From contig DASTDE010000004.1 in NCBI GenBank assembly GCA_035710515.1, forward strand, positions 124,001-188,000: a stretch of DNA of 64,000 bases, written 5' to 3'. The notes beneath the pieces are model-generated. The model saw nothing but the letters and a program-made list of their open reading frames with translations. It ran no database searches and was not told where the DNA came from. Below are positions 20,611 through 29,417 of this stretch, in pieces; position 1 is the stretch's first letter; every line of letters begins with the position of its first letter. The DNA comes from Candidatus Rubrimentiphilum sp. (GTDB taxonomy: Bacteria > Vulcanimicrobiota > Vulcanimicrobiia > Vulcanimicrobiales > Vulcanimicrobiaceae). Position numbers and translations under genes: made by a program.

Positions 20611-21396
20611 TTGGTCGCTGCGCCGCAGCCGGTTCCCCCTTTAATTCGCTATCGATGGCTCGTGTACGAGCTGGTGCTGCGCGATCTGCGCCTGCGCTAT
20701 CGCGGTTCGCTTTTGGGTTTCGGGTGGACGCTGTTGAACCCGCTCCTTTTTATGGCCATCTACACGCTGGTCTTTTCCATTTACCTGCGAGTGAACGTCC
20801 CCCACTACCCGGCGTTTTTGCTCGCCGGAATCGTCCCTTGGGGATGGCTCGCCGGCGCAATGTCGCAGGGAACGAGCGCGATCATCGATGGACGCATGTA
20901 CGTCGGGAAGACGCTTCTGCCGACGGAGATACTGGTGATCGTCCCCGTGATTTCAAACGGCGTAAACTTTTTGTTTTCGCTGCCGATTCTGTTCCTTTTT
21001 GCCATACTGCTGCACGTGCATTTGGGGCTTTCGCTCATCATGCTGCCGGTGGTCATCCTGATTCAGTTTGCGATCGTGCTCGGGCTGGTCATGCTCACGG
21101 CGACGTTTAACGTATTTTACCGCGACCTTCAGCAGCTGATTCTGTACGTGCTCACCCTGCTTTTCTATCTCACGCCGATTTTCTACACTCCTTCGTTCGT
21201 GCCCGAGCAGTACCAATATCTGATCGTTTGGAATCCGTTCGCGGCGCTGATCGGGTGTTATCACGCGATCTTTTACTCCGGAACTTTTCCGACACTTTAC
21301 GATCTCACGGTTTCGTCCGTGTTCGCCTTTGTGATCCTGGGGCTGGCGCAAACCTGCTTCTCGCATTACAAGGAATCGTTTAGCGAATACGTATGA
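20611..21396 (+). CDS. ABC-2 type polysaccharide export permease (Wzm/KpsM-like), exporter 2
   Basis: The protein has 261 residues. It has the Wzm-type N-terminal LVLRDLRLRYRGSLLGFGW segment, six membrane helices, and the TPIFYTPSFVPEQYQYLIVWNP loop. It forms the channel for a lipid-linked glycan. The TTG start at 20611 is supported by a strong Shine-Dalgarno site. It overlaps its ATPase partner by 4 bp (ATGA). It is similar in family but not near-identical to the exporter 1 permease, so the two exporters probably have different substrates. Confidence 0.9.
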   Translation: MVAAPQPVPPLIRYRWLVYELVLRDLRLRYRGSLLGFGWTLLNPLLFMAIYTLVFSIYLRVNVPHYPAFLLAGIVPWGWLAGAMSQGTSAIIDGRMYVGKTLLPTEILVIVPVISNGVNFLFSLPILFLFAILLHVHLGLSLIMLPVVILIQFAIVLGLVMLTATFNVFYRDLQQLILYVLTLLFYLTPIFYTPSFVPEQYQYLIVWNPFAALIGCYHAIFYSGTFPTLYDLTVSSVFAFVILGLAQTCFSHYKESFSEYV

Positions 21397-22199
21397 TTGA
21401 CGCCATTCGCGTAACCGGCGTTTCCAAACGCTTCCGCTTCCCGACCATTCCCAAGCGCGCAACGCTCAAGGACATGGCTCTGCGAACCATGCGCCTGCAG
21501 CGCGGCGACGCGATTGTGGACGCGCTCAAGGACGTAACGTTCTCGGTCGAACGCGGCTCGACGCTTGGCATCATCGGGCGAAACGGCTCGGGAAAATCAA
21601 CGCTGATGCGCATTCTGGGCGGAATATTAAAGCCCGACAGCGGCGTCGTGCAAACCGCCGGCGCGGTAGCGCCGCTGCTCGCACTGGGCACGGGATTTCA
21701 TCCGGATTTGAGCGGCCGCGAAGGCGCGCGTATCGAGCTCTTCACGCTCGGAATGGATCGGAAGCGGGCCGAGGCCTTAATGGAACAGGTCGTCGCTTTT
21801 TCGGAGATCGGCGACTTCATCGACGCGCCGGTGCGAACGTATTCGGTCGGCATGTTAATGCGGCTGGCGTTCTCCGTGGCGATTTGCATCGATCCGGATA
21901 TTTTGCTGCTGGACGAAGTGTTGGCGGTGGGCGACGAAGGGTTTGCCCGGAAGTGTCATCAGACCATGCTGGATTTTCGCGCACGCGGGAAGACCGTCGC
22001 GATCGTTACGCACGCCGCGGAGATCATCGAGTCGTGGGCAGATACTGCGCTATGGCTCGATCGCGGCGAAGTGGCCGGTTTCGGAGATCCTCGGACCGTC
22101 GTTGCGGCCTATCACGCGCTAACGGAGCAAAGCGCGGCGGAACCGGCCCAATACGCGTTTGACCTTCCAAAAGTGGCTGGACTGAACCGTATCGATTAA
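21393..22199 (+). CDS. ABC transporter ATP-binding protein (Wzt/KpsT-like), exporter 2
   Basis: The protein has 268 residues. It has Walker A GRNGSGKST, the signature-region variant YSVGMLMRL, Walker B DILLLDE and a switch histidine in VTHAAE. As in exporter 1, the C-terminal sugar-binding domain of O9a-type Wzt is missing. The last 27 codons overlap the convergent methyltransferase gene by 81 bp, which is unusual. The tail after AYHALTE is the overlapping part and is poorly conserved in the family. It is translated with the permease through a 4 bp overlap. Confidence 0.92.
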   Translation: MIDAIRVTGVSKRFRFPTIPKRATLKDMALRTMRLQRGDAIVDALKDVTFSVERGSTLGIIGRNGSGKSTLMRILGGILKPDSGVVQTAGAVAPLLALGTGFHPDLSGREGARIELFTLGMDRKRAEALMEQVVAFSEIGDFIDAPVRTYSVGMLMRLAFSVAICIDPDILLLDEVLAVGDEGFARKCHQTMLDFRARGKTVAIVTHAAEIIESWADTALWLDRGEVAGFGDPRTVVAAYHALTEQSAAEPAQYAFDLPKVAGLNRID

Positions 22200-23441
22200 C
22201 AGCGCCAGGCGTTCGTTCTCGGCGCGAGTGGCTTCAAGAAACGCTTCAGTTTGGTCGAGCAGCGCGGCTTGCGCCTTCAGCATCTCTTCGTTCGCATTTT
22301 GTAACGCAAGCCTGGTGCTAGCATACTGTTTTTCGAGCTCCTGGCTCGCCGCCTGGACCTTGACCATCTCGTCACGACCGTCGCGCAGAACGGCAAAGGC
22401 ATCGTTGAGCGCGGCCGAGGTTTGGGCAAGCTGCCCTTCGAGTTCCGCGATCCTCGCCGCGGCGCGACCGTCGTCCTTGCCGGTTTTCGGCGATGCGTCG
22501 GCGAGGCGTTTTTCTAACTCGGCGATCCGCGCATTCGCAATTGCGGCTTCGGCGCTGAGCTCGGTCAGTTCGGCCGAGGCTCCGGCGAATCGGCTTTCGA
22601 TCTCGGCGTTCCGTGAATTCGCGAGCGCCATCTCGGATTCACGGCGGCGCAGTGTCGCCGCGACTTGCGCAAGCTCGGTACTGGCGGAGAGGAAACGTTT
22701 CTCCAACTCACTCGCACGCGCCGCCTCGGTGAGGGGCAACGCTCGCACGATGAATTGTAACGTGTCGTGCTCTGGATCGCTGCGCACTTCCTCGACGACT
22801 TGCGGCGCAAAGTCCGCTTCCTGGATGTGCGGCACGAGATTCGAATCGCTGAACAGCGGAACGCGGAACCGGTCGACGTGCTCGATGCTGAACCCGGCCG
22901 ACAAAAAGAGAGCGTCCAGAGATCGCGCGGTGAAAAACCGGAGATGCGAGTCGTCAAGGATGCCGAATTCGGCGTAGTCGAAGTTCCCGGTCAGCAGCGA
23001 TAGCCGCATCGCGCCGTGCGCGATGTTGGGAACCGACGCCAGGACTACGCCGCCGGGCTTCAGCAGCCCGTGCGCAGATTTCAGCACCTCTCCGGGAGTA
23101 CGAAGATGTTCCAAGACGTCGGCAAAGACAATGATGTCAAATTCTTGCCGCTTGACGATCTCGGCGAGGCTCTCTTCCTCCAGATCTGCGACGAAGACTT
23201 CGGCAGAATGCTGCCGTGCAATGGCTGCGGCGCTTTCATTCACCTCGATGCCCGTTACAATGCAATTCTTTCCCCGCAGAAGTTGCGCGAGGTATCCCGA
23301 TGCACATCCGACATCGAGCACTGTCGAAGACGGAGGAATTTGACTGACGATTTTTGCGAGTGACGTTTCCGTCTGAAGCAGCGCCTTGTCCGGATCGTCG
23401 TAAACAGGATAGTCCTTTGACGATGCGCCCAGTAAGCTCAC
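22119..23441 (-). CDS. SAM methyltransferase with long coiled coil (WbdD-like chain-length regulator candidate)
   Basis: The protein has 440 residues. Residues 1-235 form a class I methyltransferase with motif I DVGCASGY (43-50), FADVLEHL and LKPGGVVLASVPN. Residues about 240-425 are rich in Glu, Ala, Leu and Lys in heptad-like order and form a long coiled coil, ending in SSHFWKVKRVLGRF. In the E. coli O9a system, WbdD ends the chain with a methyl or phosphate group and its coiled coil measures chain length. This protein has no kinase domain, but it lies next to the second Wzm/Wzt pair. The last 81 bp overlap the ATPase gene on the other strand. Confidence 0.8.
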   Translation of the reverse strand: MSLLGASSKDYPVYDDPDKALLQTETSLAKIVSQIPPSSTVLDVGCASGYLAQLLRGKNCIVTGIEVNESAAAIARQHSAEVFVADLEEESLAEIVKRQEFDIIVFADVLEHLRTPGEVLKSAHGLLKPGGVVLASVPNIAHGAMRLSLLTGNFDYAEFGILDDSHLRFFTARSLDALFLSAGFSIEHVDRFRVPLFSDSNLVPHIQEADFAPQVVEEVRSDPEHDTLQFIVRALPLTEAARASELEKRFLSASTELAQVAATLRRRESEMALANSRNAEIESRFAGASAELTELSAEAAIANARIAELEKRLADASPKTGKDDGRAAARIAELEGQLAQTSAALNDAFAVLRDGRDEMVKVQAASQELEKQYASTRLALQNANEEMLKAQAALLDQTEAFLEATRAENERLALLIDTVQSSHFWKVKRVLGRFRRALLR

Positions 23442-23511
23442 ATAGCCGCCTTCGAACCGTCCGGGGAGAAGCCCTGGCGGACAGTAGTTCTCGGCGCCGA
23501 ATAATCCTCGA

Positions 23512-25752
23512 GTGGACCAAGAGAAACTTGTCAGCGCAATGCGCAGCCTGGAAGAAGAACGGCGTCGTTCAGAGCGCCTGCGCAGCGACTACTCGCGCAT
23601 TGTGAGCAGCCGCTTTCACGCGTTGCGTATGTTGTGGTTTTCGCTCAAGGCCGTCTTAGGATTCTCCGTCGCGCGCGATCGTTTTGTAGCCTGGAGTCCC
23701 GGCATGGCGGTCTCGCTTCCGGATTGGCACGACCAACCTTCCGAGACTCCGGAGCAAGCTGAAAACCGGCTGGCGGCAAGCTGGAATGCGCGCGTTGAAC
23801 GCCGGCCGCTCAATGCGATCGATCCGCTCGTAACGGTCGTCATTCCGGTATTCAACAAGATAGATGTAACGGTTCGCTGCTTGCGGTCAATTGCCGACAC
23901 GTGGTTCGAAACTCTGCAGGTCCAAATCGTTGTCGTCGACGACGGATCCACCGATCGGACGTCAGAGGTTCTGGGTTCCTTGCCGGGTTTGGAATACGTT
24001 CGGCTGGACGACAACCAAGGATTCGTGCGCGCGTGCAACCGGGGTGCTCAGGCGGCCCGCGGCGCGTACCTTTGCTTTCTCAACAACGACACGGCGGTCC
24101 GCAACGGATGGCTGGATTACCTCGTGATGACCGCCGAGAGCGACGAGACAATCGGCGTTGCCGGTTCCAAACTCATCTATCCGAACGGCAAGCTGCAAGA
24201 AGCCGGCAGCATCATCTGGCGCGACGGAACCGGCTGGAATTACGGCCGAAATCAAAACGCCGACGATCCCCGCTTCAATTATCTGCGCGATACGGACTAC
24301 TGCTCCGGCGCGGCTCTGTTAGTCCGGCGCTCGCTCTTCGAGCAGCTCGGCGGCTTCTCCGAAGACTACACGCCTGCATACTACGAAGATGCCGACCTCT
24401 GCTTCGGCGTTCGTTCTCTGGGATACCGCGTCGTCTATCAGCCGCGTTCCGAAGTCGTCCACTACGAGGGCCTCACGTCGGGAACGGATCTCGCCGAGGG
24501 CACCAAACGTTTTCAAGAAGTCAATCGTCCGAAGTTCCGCGACAAGTGGTCCGGCGCGCTGCAATCGCACTTTGCCGGCGACCCGAAGGCGGCGGCTGTC
24601 GCCGCTCGGAAAACTCGCAGCGGACCGACTATTTTGATCGTGGACTCCTACGTCCCAATGTACGACAAGGATGCAGGCTCGAGCCGCTTGATGCAGATTC
24701 TGCGCATCCTCTGCAAGGAGCGGTTCAATATCATTTTCTTGCCCGACAACTACGCGCCGCTGCAGCCGTACACGCTCGAATTGCAAGATATGGGGATCGA
24801 AGTGCTTTACCACGCCGATGGTGGGCCCTCGATGAAAGAGGCGCTCAATGAAGTCTTGCCCGCCTTGGATTTCGCCTGGATCTGCCGCCCCGAGCTCTTT
24901 GGGAAATATGAGCCCGCCATACGACGCAACGCCCGTACTCGGATCCTGTACGACACCATCGACTTGCACTTCATGCGCAAGAAGCGCGAATTCGAGATGA
25001 ACGGCGGAAACGGCGCCGAGTGGAAAGAGATGGAACGCATCGAACTCGACGCGGCGCGCCGCGCCGACGCCACGATTGTGGTCACGCAAACCGAAGCCGA
25101 CACTCTGAGACAGCGCGACATCGGGACAGTCTTCGTCGTGCCGACGTTGCACGAGATGGAGCTGAAACGTGAGCGGCGTTTTGCAGAATCGGCGGGACTG
25201 CTCTTTATCGGCGGCTACAATCATCCGCCGAACGTTGACGCGGTGTGCTGGCTTCACGACGAGATCATGCCGCTCGTTTGGGCGCGCGATCCGGCCATCA
25301 TGCTGACACTCCTTGGAAGCAACCCTCCCGATGCGGTTTCGGCGATGGCGTCGCAGCGCGTGCGCGTGCCGGGATTCGTACGCGATGTAAGCCCGTATTT
25401 TTTGACAGCCCGGATCTTCGTCGCACCCCTGCGGTTCGGCGCGGGAATGAACGGCAAAGTAGGGCACGCGCTCTCGTTCCGTTTGCCCGTCGTTCTTACG
25501 GAGCTGGCCGCGGACGGCTTTGGACTCACCGACAGACGCGACTGTCTGATCGCAAACGACGCCAGGCATTTTGCGAACGCTATCCTTCGCCTCTACAGCG
25601 ACGAAGATCTCTGGCAAAGACTCTCCGGCGCGTCCGAAACCGTCCTTGCGCCTTTTGGACGTGCAAGCGTTACGCCACAGCTCTTGCGTGTTTTCGATGA
25701 AACCGCAGAACATCGCAACTCGTCCAATCAGCCTGCGGCCGCAATCTCTTAG
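23512..25752 (+). CDS. Two-domain glycosyltransferase, GT2 then GT4
   Basis: The protein has 746 residues. A short coiled coil (1-30) and a linker precede a GT2 domain (about 105-345) with VVDDGSTDRT (141-150) and the NNDTA variant of DxD (191-195). The second half (about 375-735) is a GT4 domain with DSYVPMYDKDAGSSRLMQ, GGYNHPPNVDAVCWL, and APLRFGAGMNGK. Start GTG 23512 is 70 bp from the divergent methyltransferase. Two-domain enzymes like this often add two different sugars in turn. The GT4 half is paralogous to the one at 18776-20545, and the domain order is opposite to that at 31018-33051. Confidence 0.87.
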   Translation: MDQEKLVSAMRSLEEERRRSERLRSDYSRIVSSRFHALRMLWFSLKAVLGFSVARDRFVAWSPGMAVSLPDWHDQPSETPEQAENRLAASWNARVERRPLNAIDPLVTVVIPVFNKIDVTVRCLRSIADTWFETLQVQIVVVDDGSTDRTSEVLGSLPGLEYVRLDDNQGFVRACNRGAQAARGAYLCFLNNDTAVRNGWLDYLVMTAESDETIGVAGSKLIYPNGKLQEAGSIIWRDGTGWNYGRNQNADDPRFNYLRDTDYCSGAALLVRRSLFEQLGGFSEDYTPAYYEDADLCFGVRSLGYRVVYQPRSEVVHYEGLTSGTDLAEGTKRFQEVNRPKFRDKWSGALQSHFAGDPKAAAVAARKTRSGPTILIVDSYVPMYDKDAGSSRLMQILRILCKERFNIIFLPDNYAPLQPYTLELQDMGIEVLYHADGGPSMKEALNEVLPALDFAWICRPELFGKYEPAIRRNARTRILYDTIDLHFMRKKREFEMNGGNGAEWKEMERIELDAARRADATIVVTQTEADTLRQRDIGTVFVVPTLHEMELKRERRFAESAGLLFIGGYNHPPNVDAVCWLHDEIMPLVWARDPAIMLTLLGSNPPDAVSAMASQRVRVPGFVRDVSPYFLTARIFVAPLRFGAGMNGKVGHALSFRLPVVLTELAADGFGLTDRRDCLIANDARHFANAILRLYSDEDLWQRLSGASETVLAPFGRASVTPQLLRVFDETAEHRNSSNQPAAAIS

Positions 25753-25771
25753 CGGGACAGAAGAGTAACGC

Positions 25772-27745
25772 ATGTTCGCGATAAGAGAGCTTGCTTTTTC
25801 TTTGGTGATCCTGCACGCAGTGTGGGCGCTTGCGTATGTGCTCGGCTCCATGGCGCTGGCGCCGTTCGGCGAGGAACGCGACGAAGACGTCACTGCGGGC
25901 CGCGCGCTTCTCGATCTCGTCATCTCGTCCGCGTGCGGGCTCGCGGTGCTCGCGCTCGGAGCATTCTTCCTGGCCCTCTTCAGTATTTTTTACGCACCGG
26001 CACTCGTGCTCTTGCTGGTGCTCGGCGCGGCCTTCAGCAGCATCCGCCGGCGAGGAGCCTTCACCGCCGCTTTTTGGCGGCAACGCTGGCTTGTTTTACG
26101 AAAATCCGTAACGCCGTACACGGTCGCGACATGGGCTCTGGCGATCGGTCTCGGCATCCCGGCGGTGCTGCCCGATTCCTCTTACGACACGCAAGCGTTC
26201 CTCTTGCCTCAAGCATTGGATTGGGCCCAAGCGCACGCGCTCAGCGTTGACGCGACGCTGCGATTTCCCTACTACGCTCAGAATTGGGTTCTGCTCCAAG
26301 CGTGGTTCTTTGCTTTCAATCTCGGAGACTACACGAATCTGCTCACCTGGCTTTGCACGATCCTGACGGCTCTTGGGATCCAAAGCCTCATTGCCGGTTT
26401 CGCTCCGCAGACCGCGCACGACGGATCCCGGCAGGCGCTGTTCGCGCGCCTAACATTTTACGCGGCAGTATTCACGGCGCCGCTCGCATTTCTGCTCTCG
26501 CCCATCACGATCCGCTGGGAATGGACCAGCATGCAAGATATCGCTCAAGGCTTCATCTTTCTCGCCTTCATGCTGTGTGCGGTAGCCGCACTGCGCGCGC
26601 GGGATTCGTTTCGGCCGCTGGCGGCCGCGATCATCATCGCGGCATTTTTTGCCGGAATAAAGACGTCCCTCATCGCCTTCCTGCCGCTCTACGCTTTGGT
26701 TATCGCCGCAATCTGCGTACGTCAGCGTTATGGAGCGCGAACGCTCGCGCTAGCGCTGGCCGCATTGGTCGCGCTTTCGTCGCCGTGGTACATCAGAAGC
26801 TTCGTCCTCGACGGAGACCCGCTCGCGCCGGTTCTCAACCTTAAATTTCACGGTGTGGACAAGAAGTTTAGCTCCTACGACCTGGCGGGGATCGACTCCG
26901 ATCTCCGATTGGCGCAGAGCGTGCGCCCCGCCGACCTTCTGACCGTTCCTTGGCGGATCGCTTTCCAAACGGACACGATCACGTTTCGAGAATACGGCGT
27001 TACGCTGGGTTACCTGTTTCTCTACCTGCCTGCGCTCGTGCTCTTGATGTCACTCTACAAAACCGGGAGGCGGTGGCTGGACGCCGAGTCGATACTCATG
27101 GCCGCCATCATCGCGAGCGGGATCTTCTATTGGCTGGGAACTTCGTATATGGCTCGCTATTCACTACTCTTCGACTCGGCGTTCATCGCGTTCTACGCTT
27201 ATCTCGTCTTGAGAATGACCAAACGCCCGCGCTGGGGATTCCTGGCCGCAACCGCCGTATTCATCGCGTTGGCGATTCCGAGCTCGGCCGAGGGATATAA
27301 CTTTCTCAGCTCGCAGCTCCGGGCATACAACCTGCACTATCGCGACGTCTACACGAGCCGCGAATCTTTCTTGAACGCTCGATACGGAGAGAGTTACCGG
27401 AACGAGATCCGGTCGCTCATCGATTTTGAAAAACGGGACGATAGCGCCAAACGCATCTATTCTGTCGGTCTTATGGAGTGGCGGTTTTCATTTCGGAGAG
27501 AGGGCATCGCCCTGATCGGGGATTGGGTTGGTCCCGAGCGCTTCAATGACCTTGACGCAATGATCCATCTCGGCCGGTTCAAGGAGTACGCCCGCCGGTT
27601 CGGCTTCGATGCGATGATCGTACCGCTGGATACCAAGATCTTATCGCCGCGAACGATCCTGCATCTGGAGGAACAAGCCAGAGCTGCCGGTTTTAAAACG
27701 GTACGCCCGCCGGGAAGCACGCACGCGCTGCTGCTACGATCGTGA
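25772..27745 (+). CDS. GT-C-like polytopic membrane protein
   Basis: The protein has 657 residues with roughly 12 hydrophobic helices and a C-terminal soluble part (from about 520). Near residues 130-155 the loop PDSSYDTQAFLLPQALDW has the acidic residues seen in first extracytoplasmic loops of GT-C glycosyltransferases. Such enzymes use polyprenyl-phosphate sugars outside the inner membrane. It follows the GT2-GT4 gene by 19 bp and overlaps the next lipoprotein gene by 4 bp. No family could be named with confidence. It could also be a glycan polymerase. Confidence 0.65.
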   Translation: MFAIRELAFSLVILHAVWALAYVLGSMALAPFGEERDEDVTAGRALLDLVISSACGLAVLALGAFFLALFSIFYAPALVLLLVLGAAFSSIRRRGAFTAAFWRQRWLVLRKSVTPYTVATWALAIGLGIPAVLPDSSYDTQAFLLPQALDWAQAHALSVDATLRFPYYAQNWVLLQAWFFAFNLGDYTNLLTWLCTILTALGIQSLIAGFAPQTAHDGSRQALFARLTFYAAVFTAPLAFLLSPITIRWEWTSMQDIAQGFIFLAFMLCAVAALRARDSFRPLAAAIIIAAFFAGIKTSLIAFLPLYALVIAAICVRQRYGARTLALALAALVALSSPWYIRSFVLDGDPLAPVLNLKFHGVDKKFSSYDLAGIDSDLRLAQSVRPADLLTVPWRIAFQTDTITFREYGVTLGYLFLYLPALVLLMSLYKTGRRWLDAESILMAAIIASGIFYWLGTSYMARYSLLFDSAFIAFYAYLVLRMTKRPRWGFLAATAVFIALAIPSSAEGYNFLSSQLRAYNLHYRDVYTSRESFLNARYGESYRNEIRSLIDFEKRDDSAKRIYSVGLMEWRFSFRREGIALIGDWVGPERFNDLDAMIHLGRFKEYARRFGFDAMIVPLDTKILSPRTILHLEEQARAAGFKTVRPPGSTHALLLRS

Positions 27746-28290
27746 GCATGCGATCGATCGCGCGCGCCGCCGCGGCGGCAGCCGGCTGCCTCGTCTTGAC
27801 GTTGGGCGGCTGTTATCACGGTCCGGGCACGGACAATCCGATCCAAAGTCAGGGCGCGCCGCTCCTTCCGTGGGGCGTTCTCGCATCTCCGGCGGAGCGG
27901 CGGCAGCCCAGCGCCGGCGGAATCTACCCCAGCATGAGTCACAACACGTGCTGCTCCACCGGCAAAGATCTGACAATCTCGACGCACGCTCCCGCGGGAG
28001 CGCGTCATCTGTATCTCGACGTGTATTTCCCCGACTTCAACGCAATGTATGGCTTGCGCCAGCGGCGGCAAACCGTCACCGTGAGTTTTGGGAAGGCGCG
28101 CGAATCGGTAAGCGTGGACCAACCCGGGATTCGAGAGCTGAAATTCCGGATACCGAAAGATGCGCTCGTTGCCGGCGGAAAGCTTCGCTTTGCGGTGCAC
28201 ATGAGCTACGCGGTGGTTCCTAAGAATGTCAGCGGCAGCCCCGACTGGCGGCCCTTTTCGATCGTCCTACTCGCAGTGGATACCGGCTAG
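27742..28290 (+). CDS. Lipoprotein resembling the extracytoplasmic domain of the O-antigen ligase
   Basis: The protein has 182 residues. It has a lipobox LTLGGC (about 20-25) after a hydrophobic signal segment, so it is probably lipid-anchored. The mature part contains IYPSMS followed by a CC pair, YLDVYFPD, a beta-rich middle and DWRPFSIVLLAV. These elements occur in the same order in the N-terminal loop of the O-antigen ligase encoded at 15840-17633 (VYPSLD, CC, VMDFVLPP, DRRVLAILLKHV). A glycan-binding role is plausible but unproven. GTG 27742 overlaps the upstream stop by 4 bp; ATG 27748 is the alternative. Confidence 0.75.
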   Translation: MSMRSIARAAAAAAGCLVLTLGGCYHGPGTDNPIQSQGAPLLPWGVLASPAERRQPSAGGIYPSMSHNTCCSTGKDLTISTHAPAGARHLYLDVYFPDFNAMYGLRQRRQTVTVSFGKARESVSVDQPGIRELKFRIPKDALVAGGKLRFAVHMSYAVVPKNVSGSPDWRPFSIVLLAVDTG

Positions 28291-29166
28291 CTACGCGGGA
28301 AGGCGAGCAGTCTTGTTGGCGTACGAGAACCTGACGAGCGCCTCAAAATACTCCGTATACGAAAACGTCGATCCGTCCCAGTTACGGTATGTGGCGCGCG
28401 GGTCGTACCACTCGAGTTCGAAATATTCGGCCACTTTCGGATGAACCGGAATGCTGACCGCACCGAGCGGGCCTAGCGGGCCGAAGTATGTTGCCAGCGT
28501 CGAGGAGACGTCGGCATCGACGAGCTGCGGATCGATCCGTTCGCAGGCCCGGAGGATCTGAGCGATAAGCTCTTCGAGCAATGGGTTGGTCGGGTGGTTA
28601 ACCGCCCAGAACAACTGGCGCAGCGCAAAGCGCTCCGCGACCTGCCCGGCCATTTTTATGTCGCACCGCGTGTCGCGCGCGTTGATTCTGGCATATTCCA
28701 AAGAACGGAGCCGCTCCAAATCGAGCTTGTAGTCATCCCATCGTTCGAGATAAAACTTAACGATTTCGGCGGGCGGCATGCCTTCGTCGATCTTCGCCAC
28801 GATAACGCGATCGCCGTACGGAAAACGGCCGAATGGGAAGAGCGGCGGCTCCGGCACGTTGTATGGATTCACGCAATTGAACGGCCAGAGCAGATTGAGA
28901 TCGAGTGCGGGAAACTTTACCGTAAAACAGTTTGCGGGAAGCAACGCTTGCTGCCGGAATCCGATTGGATCGTGCTGCTCGCACAGCACAGCGCAGGACG
29001 AAACGTCGGCCGGCGGTAAATTGCCGCGGCCTTCGACAGGGTGATCGTAACTGCGCGAATAGATGACGCGAAAGCGTTCGGAAACAACAGGGTCCCGCCC
29101 GAGGACGGCCGCGACGGCTTCCGCCTGGCAGTCGCCATGAACAATCATGGTTCTTGCCGCGTTCAT
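28291..29166 (-). CDS. WcbI-family polysaccharide biosynthesis protein (candidate acyltransferase)
   Basis: The protein has 291 residues. It begins with MIVHGDCQAEAVAAVL, where the G-x-C-Q motif is a WcbI signature, and has the NHPTNPLLEELI motif further on. WcbI of the Burkholderia pseudomallei capsule locus binds coenzyme A and is thought to be an acyltransferase acting on the capsule. Here the gene overlaps the ACP stop by 4 bp and is downstream of an AMP-ligase, so the donor might be acyl-ACP instead of acyl-CoA. The stop abuts the convergent lipoprotein stop (TAGCTA). The acceptor and chain are unknown. Confidence 0.75.
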   Translation of the reverse strand: MNAARTMIVHGDCQAEAVAAVLGRDPVVSERFRVIYSRSYDHPVEGRGNLPPADVSSCAVLCEQHDPIGFRQQALLPANCFTVKFPALDLNLLWPFNCVNPYNVPEPPLFPFGRFPYGDRVIVAKIDEGMPPAEIVKFYLERWDDYKLDLERLRSLEYARINARDTRCDIKMAGQVAERFALRQLFWAVNHPTNPLLEELIAQILRACERIDPQLVDADVSSTLATYFGPLGPLGAVSIPVHPKVAEYFELEWYDPRATYRNWDGSTFSYTEYFEALVRFSYANKTARLPA

Positions 29167-29417
29167 ACGTGCGGCTCTTTGGCGGCGCCGGTGTCACGAA
29201 GAAGCTGTGCGAGCTCTCCGAGGTTGTTCAGCGCGTACACGCGGTCCAGCGGCAAATCCAGTCCGAAGGCTTCTTCTACCTTCATGATCAGCACCGCATG
29301 TGAGAGCGAATCCCACCCTTCAACGTCCGCGCTTGTCGTCTGCTCGTCGATCAGAGCTCCCTCCGGAACGCGAAACGTGTCGCGCACCACCGCAACAATC
29401 TTATCCAAAACCTCCAT
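29163..29417 (-). CDS. Acyl carrier protein (module with AMP-ligase and WcbI)
   Basis: The protein has 84 residues. The phosphopantetheine serine is S37 in GWDSLSH, a full carrier motif, and the rest has the length and helix pattern of a discrete ACP. It overlaps the AMP-ligase gene by 17 bp and the WcbI-family gene by 4 bp, so the three form a unit. This second ACP is distinct from the one at 7333-7575, which sits with the FkbH-like protein. Two dedicated ACPs point to two separate acyl routes. Confidence 0.88.
   Translation of the reverse strand: MEVLDKIVAVVRDTFRVPEGALIDEQTTSADVEGWDSLSHAVLIMKVEEAFGLDLPLDRVYALNNLGELAQLLRDTGAAKEPHV

Noticed and set aside
23442-23511. Promoter for the divergent methyltransferase and GT2-GT4 genes
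   Set aside because: The 70-base gap must contain control sites, but no convincing -35 and -10 pair was seen, so none is listed.
24319-25923. A 534-codon open frame on the minus strand
   Set aside because: It lies antisense to the GT2-GT4 gene, has no recognisable domain and is a GC-rich third-position shadow.
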